From: Pristionchus mayeri
Lineage: Eukaryota > Nematoda > Chromadorea > Rhabditida > Neodiplogasteridae
DNA length: 64,000 nt
Assembly: GCA_036245805.1 (NCBI GenBank)
Contig: BTRK01000005.1
Span: forward strand, 47,975,216-48,039,215
Reading direction: 5' to 3'
A program made the position numbers and the translations under genes. The first letter of the stretch is position 1. Every line of letters starts with the position of its first letter. Below the pieces are notes generated by a model that was not told where the DNA came from, ran no database searches, and saw only the letters and a list, made by a program, of their open reading frames with translations. Shown here in pieces: positions 57,227 to 64,000 of this stretch.

Positions 57227-57544
57227 TTGATCGGCCGATCCGTCTATGACGAACGAATTGATCCTTGTATTATCCTTTTCGAAGTACACTCGAGGGTTGG
57301 AGCGCAACTAAAGTCGATGTGCAACAGAGAGCAACATAGTAAATCGTACACGAATGCGGATGGGGAATGGGGCCGTGCTTCTATATGTGATCGTTGCCTG
57401 TCCATTGACAAATCGAATCTAAAGCGTATTTTTGATTGCCGAATATCGAAAGTTAAAGCGAACTGTTTCGTTAAGGCATTTGATGTTGCAGTTTTCCCTC
57501 AAAAATCTGTACTTCAGCCTTCTGAAAGGAGAACTATTATGTGA
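57227..57544 (+). CDS. Uncharacterised open frame
   Basis: A 105-codon frame ending in TGA with mixed codon use and a CDRC motif (ASICDRCLSIDKSN). The first true ATG is at about 57318. The opposite strand also has a plausible exon (57307-57116, acceptor CTTTAG, RVYFEKDNTRINSFVIDG), so the coding strand is undecided. No family recognised. Confidence 0.25.
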   Translation: MIGRSVYDERIDPCIILFEVHSRVGAQLKSMCNREQHSKSYTNADGEWGRASICDRCLSIDKSNLKRIFDCRISKVKANCFVKAFDVAVFPQKSVLQPSERRTIM

Positions 57545-57862
57545 TTCTCTAGAGCAAAAAAATAGTCGTTTGTGGGCTCGTGAGAGAGTCGAACAAAGTT
57601 TGTTATTTTAAGCAGTCTGCGTCATCACCGAGGCTTTTGCTGTTGCCAAATTAGTAAAAAATCAAATACTGAAAAAATAGATAAACGATTTGCAAGTGTT
57701 TTGCACAAAGCAAAGCACAATTTTAATAATTATTTTGAAATGTGTCGAATTGCACATTTGTTCGCTTCTCCTGACTTTACCCTCACACGACTTGGTCCGT
57801 AGGTAAGCAAAATTGACGACGATCAATGTTCATTGATCAATAGTCAATGATCAATGATCATG
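57545..57862. other. Intergenic sequence
   Basis: AT-rich, with a cluster of TCAATGATCA-type short palindromes near 57828-57860. No gene. Confidence 0.35.
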
Positions 57863-57870
57863 GTGTAGTT

Positions 57871-57982
57871 TAGTGATGCCAAATCGGCGCGCGCTTTCCT
57901 CGTTTTACATGCTCTCTCGCCGGTCAGACAGAGCGAGAGAGCGTGTGAAACGAGGAGAGCGCGCGCCGATCTGGCATCACTA
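57871..57982. mobile_element. 112-bp hAT-like MITE overlapping a coding exon
   Basis: TIR TAGTGATGCC; the flanks GTGTAGTT and GTGTAGAT form an 8-bp duplication with one mismatch. It overlaps the last coding exon of the minus-strand gene 57924-59984 and supplies its last residues and stop. Confidence 0.85.
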
Positions 57983-59984
57983 GTGTAGATATCCACCTCG
58001 TGGCAATTATCACGGGGTCCGTATCTTCCCGGTCCATTCCGCCCTGGAAAGAAGAGGTCCGTATTGGTTTGTTATTTAATTCGACTGAAGACACTGATGA
58101 TTGAAGCGATACCTCTTGACGCTTCGTACATTTCTTGCACGATATCACTTGCACCTTGTCGTTGTTCGACTTGCGGAATTTCTGCAATAAACAGTGAGAA
58201 CTGCGTGTCTTCGTCTCTTCGGTTAGCACCAGGGTTGAGCATATATGTTCAATTTCGCATACCCTCTTGCCGGTCAGACAGTGCGAGAGAGTATGGGGAA
58301 TGAAGAGTCCGTAATTTTTTCACACAACTCAGTTTAGAACTCTCACATCCGGTCAAATATTACATTTTAAAAGTCATTCAAATTTTGAGAGAACAAGGGA
58401 TAAGTTCGCCCGAAATGACTTTCAATTCTGCGTCGTCACTCGCAAATCTAGAGAGATCACGCAAATTGAAAAGAGTCGCACTTTTGCGAACTCTTGAAGT
58501 GCGCCGCAATCGACTAATTGACAATTTTTTGCACAACACTTTCCGATTTGTGCGAAGCCATTTCTGTGGGTTGGAGGGGGACGTCGTGTTACACGCTCAC
58601 CGAGTGATATGCGCACGTAAGAAGGACTCCGATTAGGCTTCCAGTCCCGAATGCAGCAGCCAGCCACACAACGAGTGCGAACGATCCACCGTCCTCACCA
58701 CCTGCAGTCACTCTCTCGCATTAGGATGGACAAACGAATCCTCGACGGCGCCAGAGAAGACGTCGACGTCGTAGACGTCGACGTCTTCGTTGTCTTCGTA
58801 AGAGAGAGAGAGCAGCGCAGCGCAGCGTCGAGTGAGCATGCGAAGACATTCCTGGGGTGGGGTCAAATTACCGTAGCTATCCGCATCAGCAGTCAGATTT
58901 TGGTTCGTAGTACTTGCTGGGCGGGCAGTCACCAGAGGAATCGAAATCGTAAGCAATGCGTAAAGAGTGAGCTGAAACAAACAGTATGAGAAGCGATGTG
59001 CCGATTCGTGCACTCTTCAGCACGAGCTTAAAGATACAAGATTTCATTGAGGAGGACTTTTGATCTTTGATCTTTCAGAATTTAATATTTGATCTTTGAG
59101 CTCGTGCTGAAGAGTCTCGATTCGTGCACTCGATCCAGGGATCGAGGAGACTAAATCGATCGAGGTATCATTGCTCGAATGCAAACGGGGCTATTCGGAT
59201 GGTTGTATTGCGCTTAAAACTTACAGCTGTATGTTGCTCCTATCTTCAATAGAGAGCATAGTGTGATGCATCCCATAGTATGAATCAAATTCGAACCATG
59301 GCACGCCATCTTTTCAGCTACGTGCACGCCCCGCACAGCATTTATAATCAATTTATTTTGCCCACTCAGCAGTCAGCATAGATCGTGCTGCAGAGAGTGT
59401 GGCAACTCACCGCATTCCAAATTTTGGCCGACATTTTTGAGGCGCACGCAATCATCAGCGATCGAATGCCATGAGACGGTTCTGTAATAAAATATTCTAT
59501 AATTCGTCCACTCGCTCTATTATCGTTCGCAATTCGGGAGAGCGTCTCTTCACTTGATCAAAGATCAACGTCTGCAGTAGAGTTCGAAATATGAGATCGT
59601 CGTCTCTTCATTTCATGCACTCTCTCACCGGTCTAGAGAGTGTGCGAAATGAAGAGACGACTATCGCATATTTCGAACTCTAGTCTGCAGTCGACGAGAG
59701 AAACTGGTATAGTGGACTGCCCGAATTGGAGCAATCGTATGACTCTCTTCAGTTTGCATGCTCTCTCGTCTCTCTGATCGACGAGAGAGCGTTCAAATTG
59801 AAGAGAATTAGACCATTACTCCCGAATTGCGAGGCAGTCCCTGCGAAGCACGTGTGTGCAACTTACTATTCATGGATTTCTTGTCGCATTTGCTCTCGCA
59901 GTACACCACTTCGTGTCCCGTCTCAAGTGATCGGTTACAGAGAAGCACAAGCACGATGAGGGCGATCTGAACGGGAAAACGCAT
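57924..59984 (-). CDS. Small single-pass membrane protein (type I), unknown family
   Basis: Minus-strand exons 59984-59867, 59481-59411, 58971-58872, 58701-58601 and 58181-57924 total 648 nt (215 aa plus stop) with consistent phases and good splice sites. Exon 1 encodes a signal peptide (MRFPVQIALIVLVLLC) and a short Cys pair (CESKC). A second signal-like segment begins in exon 2 at MSAKIWNA and runs LTLYALLTISIPLVTA. The protein may therefore really start there, with the AACC acceptor at 59481 acting as a trans-splice site. A Thr/Asn-rich stretch follows (STTNQNLTADADS), then one membrane segment (FALVVWLAAAFGTGSLIGVL) and a basic cytoplasmic tail (KFRKSNNDK, CKKCTKRQ). The final 20 or so residues are read from the MITE. 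Lies about 160 bp downstream of the gene 60145-61639. Confidence 0.6.
58230..58332. mobile_element. Diverged CTGGGTTGTGC-type MITE
   Basis: Core GCCGGTCAGACAGTGCGAGAGAG and the arm GGAATGAAGAGTCCGTAATTTT match 28375-28486. The left end (CAGGGTTGAGC) is decayed. Intronic. Confidence 0.6.
59002..59124. repeat. Short hairpin in intron
   Basis: CACTCTTCAGCACGAGCT on the left is matched by AGCTCGTGCTGAAGAGT on the right, with a TGATCTTTGATCTTT loop. Confidence 0.6.
59578..59682. mobile_element. 105-bp hAT-like MITE, TAGAGTTCG subfamily
   Basis: Ends TAGAGTTCGAAATATG and CATATTTCGAACTCTA. Perfect 8-bp duplication GTCTGCAG at 59570-59577 and 59683-59690. Intronic in 57924-59984. A related palindrome (GACTCTCTTCA arms) follows at about 59735-59840. 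Confidence 0.85.
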
Positions 59985-60080
59985 GTGTATTGCATGCGCG
60001 AAAGCGATAAAGTGTCATTTGTACAAGCACATCGGCTTCGTAAGAAATTGCTTTTCCCGTTCGTGCTATCTCGCCAATAG

Positions 60081-60107
60081 AAGAGAGAGAGAGAGAGAGA
60101 GAGAGAA
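60081..60107. repeat. (GA)n microsatellite
   Basis: About 13 GA units in the 160-bp spacer between the two minus-strand membrane-protein genes. Confidence 0.8.
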
Positions 60108-60144
60108 AATGTTGACGGAAATACGATTCATTGCGAAGCCATAA

Positions 60145-61639
60145 TTAGTAGGGAATTATGGCGTTTATGTTAGTGCCATGCTGATTTGTATTCTGGTAGT
60201 GAATGCCACTTACTCGCTCTCCGAGATATCTCCGTATGCAGACAATAATTAGCGCAGTGTAAAAAATTCCAATAATCGGAAGTGCGGCTCCCAGTATGAG
60301 TTTGGTGGCCATAGCCACAGTGGCGCATACCTATATTATGTACTGTGAGCAACGACGAATGGGAAAATGCACCAGTTGGCACACCGTTCGAGCCAAGCAG
60401 TGCAATGATACTCAATCGATGGACAATTACCTTTTCGTAGAGATCGTTGGCGCGTTTAAGTAATTCAAAACCCGAGTCCATTCCACGTATAACAACGGAT
60501 AGTTGGCTGAAATCGATCGATTCTTCACAACTGAAGGACAAATTAATTATTCAGACGCTTTCCTATCAGCAAGCGAAGCGAGGAAGTAGGCGAGAGTGTA
60601 TACGTATATGTCGCCTGCGAAAATAAATTATATTTATTTTAAATTATTTTAAAATGTCAAAATATTCATACCATAATCGTAGAAATTGATTTTGTCAACT
60701 TTTTCTAACAAACCTGTTCCAGTTATTTTTTGAGTTGCCGGGGCCTCAATGCAAGATAACTGATTCATTGCACTACCATTACAATTTTCATGTATTTTGA
60801 ATTCGATTGCTTCAATTTTGTCTATCGTTTGCAACCTTTCAAATATCACGTAGATTGCATTTTCCTTATATTGGCTGAAACGGAAAATTATTTTGCCATT
60901 ATGGAACAAATTAGTCTTACTGCCAACAGAATACGTCAGGGTAGTTCATGGTCTTTGGACTTTCAATTTCGATCACTTTGGCATTCTTCGTGTCCATCGG
61001 CTGGCCTTCTTTAGTCGGGTCGTTGCAAAGATCCACAGAGAAGCATCGTTGCAATAGAGGAAATATTGAATAAGAGAAGCGCCTATCCACTACTGATTTA
61101 CAATAATCATTTGTTTCATTTACTTTATGAATAATGGCAAATAATATAAGTAGCGACTTTCGGTAGCTACGCTGTCCGTGGCGTTGTATGCTAAGGGTAT
61201 TAGTCGGGCGCGACTGCAGTGAGCGCAAGCATAAAACGTTGCAAAAGGTTCGTGAGCCAATGGCGATAAATTTCAGATCGCTCAGCACATCTGCGACTTT
61301 TTTTTCGGATTGCTCCTCCACATCATGAGCCACAAGATTCATGCTGCGGTGATTAGATCCGGATGGGATTATTTTTACTTCGGAATTTCTTGCTGCGCAT
61401 GTAAACAAACCGCCACCGATGACAAACTCACCAACATACAGACTCTACTATATGCTTTTGCTATACACTATATGTATTGTTTTGTTGCTATTGTGTAAAC
61501 TTACGTATGGCTTATCGTATTTATCGCCCTTTATATCGAAATCTTGTTCATTAAGCACTGGAAAGGGAGGCGACGTGCAAATCTTTTTGCCGATTGCAAG
61601 CTGGGCCAGCGGCCCAATGAGCACGAGTGAGATGAGCAT
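60145..61639 (-). CDS. Secreted/type I membrane protein, unknown family
   Basis: ATG at 61639 follows a trans-splice-type acceptor (CCTTTCAG/GACG-ATG). Exons on the minus strand: 61639-61505 (signal peptide MLISLVLIGPLAQLAIG, then KKICTSPPFPV), a 13-nt microexon 61444-61432, 61392-60921, 60874-60672, 60530-60431 and 60330-60145 (TAA). The ectodomain has many Cys (TFCNVLC, RCFSVDLCND, FCW, NCNGS, LSCIEAP, CEES) and candidate N-glycosylation sites. The last exon encodes one membrane segment (LILGAALPIIGIFYTALIIV) followed by CIRRYLGER and a short tail. All junctions agree in phase except 60672 to 60530, where a short exon is probably missing. A donor GTAAGT after LGER could extend the tail. No family recognised. 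Confidence 0.55.
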
Positions 61640-62140
61640 CGTCCTGAAAGGAATGTATATTGAATTATTTAAAATTTATTATTCTGTACTTTGATTTTTT
61701 ACAATTTGTACAATCAATATTGTGAGTAGGACGTGAAGGTGACATTTTTATGGGAGTAGGAGAGTAGTAGTCTTGGCAAAAATAGTCCGACGCCGAGTCT
61801 CAGACTCTGAGAGTCCGGATGATTGGGAGAACGAGAGAACGAGACTCTGAGAGTCTGAACTTTGAATTATGTTTCATTACGTTGTTGAAAGTTTGGCGCA
61901 CATTTTAATTGTGGGACTCTCAGAGTCCCACACAGCGTGTCAGATCGGACAATCTGACGGCGGAGATCAATTTTCGCACTCTCGATTGCGCTAGATCGAA
62001 GTGAATTTACTGAGTAAAAATATTCGATGAAACATATTCCACCTTGTGGGTAGCAGAGCAAAATATAGTGAAATGATTAATACGTTGTGTGAAACTCATT
62101 TTGAAACAACAATGCCGGAACGAAATTCATGACGATTTTC
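61640..62140. other. 5' flank of the membrane-protein gene
   Basis: Contains repeated GACTCTGAGAGTC palindromes between about 61798 and 61930. No exon supported. Confidence 0.4.
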
Positions 62141-62427
62141 AAATGAGAACTAGTCTGAGCTCAATATCGGCAGACCCTACATGTGGGTTATTTGCTGAAT
62201 GCTCATGAGTAGCCCTACAACTGCAACAGACAGCTTTTTGATGTTGTTTTTAGTATTCGAGTAATCATGGTATATGCAAATTGTGATGCACATTTTTAGC
62301 TTTGTTTCGAATATTAAAAACAATATCAAAAAATCTGTCTGTTGCAGTTGTAGAGCTTCTCATGAGGATTCAGAAAATAACCCACATGTAGGATCTCCCG
62401 ATATTGTGCTCAGACTAGTTCTCATTT
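62141..62427. mobile_element. Foldback element with arms of about 115 bp
   Basis: AAATGAGAACTAGTCTGAGC at the left end is matched by GCTCAGACTAGTTCTCATTT at the right. CTACATGTGGGTTATTT and AACTGCAACAGACAG also have complements. Spacer of about 50 bp, no coding frame. Confidence 0.8.
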
Positions 62428-63785
62428 GCAGATGAAAATACATATTAAAAAGTAAATGCTTAATAGAAAATCCAGGGAGCGAGATAAAAAATACCAAATT
62501 TTAATATTAGGTACATGGATTATGGCTTAGAACACTAGCCCATCGGCATTTGTTAATTTTAATTTCCAAATTTAGTTATGGCGTAAGTTTCATCCACTTC
62601 CTACTTCACCTGACCGATCAGCGCCAGGGAATGGTCAGAAATGGTCCGCCGCCAGAACAAAGGAGTTTGTCCGCTCTGACACGCTGTGTCCCAGAAAGCG
62701 AGAGAACATTTCTCATTCCGACTCATTCCGGACTCATTGCGCGCGATGAACCGGACTGTTCAGACTGTTTTTGCCAACCCTATAGAGTATGTGGATTCTA
62801 ACTTGTCAGGGAAACCACTGGGAGGTAGGGGTACTATGGATACGGGTTCAAACGAGCCAGGGACGCCAATAAGGGTAAGGGGGTTACTGTACACCATAGC
62901 TGCGGATTCTAACGAGTCAGAGGTAGAAGCGAGTTGAAGTAGCAGGAGTCGGTACCCCTACCAAAAATATTAACTGGCAATTTGGGAACTCGTTGGAGGA
63001 TAGGAGGAGTCGGTACCCCCAAAAATAGGAGAAAATAGGGGGAGGGGTGGAGGTACCTCATTGCTCGTTCATCCAGACCACCTCTTGGCGCGGTATGAAA
63101 AGGCAGAAATGAAGAGAGGAGAGAGGAGAAGACCTCTCGTCAACATCGGCCTTTCTCGGACAATGGATGCAAATTGAGTTAATCAATTTTGATTTGATTC
63201 AATTAACTTGTTTTCGTGAAGTTCGAACGTAAGACTTGCACGCAAACAACTGAAAATCACAAAACATATAAAACACACATTTTTTTCCAAAATTTGATAA
63301 GGAATCGCGCGACCGGAGCAACTAAAGATCAAAGATCATGATCTTTTTCTCCATCAATTATCGTTTGAAGTGATCGGAGATCAACCACCATTCTTTTCTT
63401 ATACATCCTTGGTCTATCGAGTCTAACGAAGAAAGATCAGCCATCAGAGATCACTTCGGAAGGACGAACACCGTTCTCCTCGGTGCCCTGTTTTATCTGG
63501 AGAACATCCGCATGGGACAAGTATACAAAAGGGCACGGTGCTCTGCGGATTACTGTAGCCGTGGGGTAGCAGTAAACTCTAGGATACGGTAGTTACGCTA
63601 ACGACAAATTCATGGCAATTTGGTCAAAGACGACAGAGGATGAGTACAACTTCGATGCGCAGCTGTGGTTGGCTTCACTTTAGGTTCTGAAAATCTACAG
63701 TACCCTGTTCTACTGTGTACAATAGTATTGTGCTGACTCGCTCACTCGCCCGATCGACTTATCTTTTGAGCTCGCTCTTACCGAG
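62428..63785. other. Non-coding sequence with short repeats
   Basis: Repeated GGATTCTAACxxGTCAG and GGAGTCGGTACCCC motifs near 62790-63030, and a GATC-rich imperfect hairpin around 63320-63460 (AAAGATCATGATCTTT). No supportable gene. Confidence 0.35.
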
Positions 63786-64000
63786 CCGGATTCGAGAAAT
63801 GTGGAGTATCTCACTCCCTCCTCCTCCCCTTCCCCCCCCCCTCACTCTCCCCTCTCCTCTCTCATCTCATCCCATTACTCACTCCTCCCCTTTTTCCTCT
63901 TCCTCTCACTCCCTCCCCTTACTCCATCGTACAGTCTCTCTCCTCCTCTTCATTCCCTCCTTCTGCCTTCCCTTTCCTTACCCCTCACTCCCTTCTCCCC
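63786..64000. repeat. Polypyrimidine (C/T) tract
   Basis: About 180 bp of almost uninterrupted C and T (CTCCCCTCTCCTCTCTC type), extending to the window end. Confidence 0.75.

Overview
The window looks like a rhabditid-type nematode genome, plausibly a Pristionchus-like diplogastrid; this assignment is an inference. The evidence is: compact multi-exon genes with TTTCAG-type acceptors and GTGAGT/GTAAGT donors, introns down to about 40 nt, interstitial TTAGGC (nematode telomere) repeats, dense palindromic MITEs, and nematode-style C2H2 and ARM-repeat coding exons. No prokaryotic features were seen.

Layout. 1-1508: the 3' end of a plus-strand gene for an Ala/Pro/Lys-rich basic protein. 3.5-17.1 kb: a long plus-strand exon series. 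It starts with two nematode-type modules (A, 3556-4727; B, 4969-9218). It continues through acidic, C2H2 zinc-finger and coiled-coil exons (9929-12893) and ends in importin-alpha-like ARM-repeat exons (12906-17091). 17.7-20.0 kb: fragments of small genes and a third partial copy of module A. 20.5-26.4 kb: a second copy of modules A and B. There module B ends in its own stop codon, so the downstream continuation in copy 1 looks like a fusion. 26.4-31.3 kb: mostly non-coding, with hairpin elements and one minus-strand coding fragment.

31.3-56.6 kb is a satellite block. It has about 27 copies of a 176-bp monomer with an 880-bp higher-order period, then about 71 copies of an unrelated 172-bp monomer, and the last two or so copies are inverted. 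The 172-bp array is split by a 7.8-kb insertion (39234-47037) flanked by the 9-bp duplication ATTATTTCA. The insertion holds, on the minus strand, a broken Ty3/gypsy-type pol, a zinc-knuckle ORF placed after integrase instead of before protease, and a truncated non-LTR retrotransposon with an AATTG-repeat tail.

57-61.6 kb: two minus-strand genes in head-to-tail order, about 160 bp apart, both encoding small single-pass membrane proteins with signal peptides. The last coding exon of the second reads into a 112-bp hAT-like MITE that supplies its stop codon. 61.6-64 kb is non-coding, with a foldback element and a terminal polypyrimidine tract.

All exon models come from reading splice motifs and checking phase by eye. 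None is supported by transcript data here.
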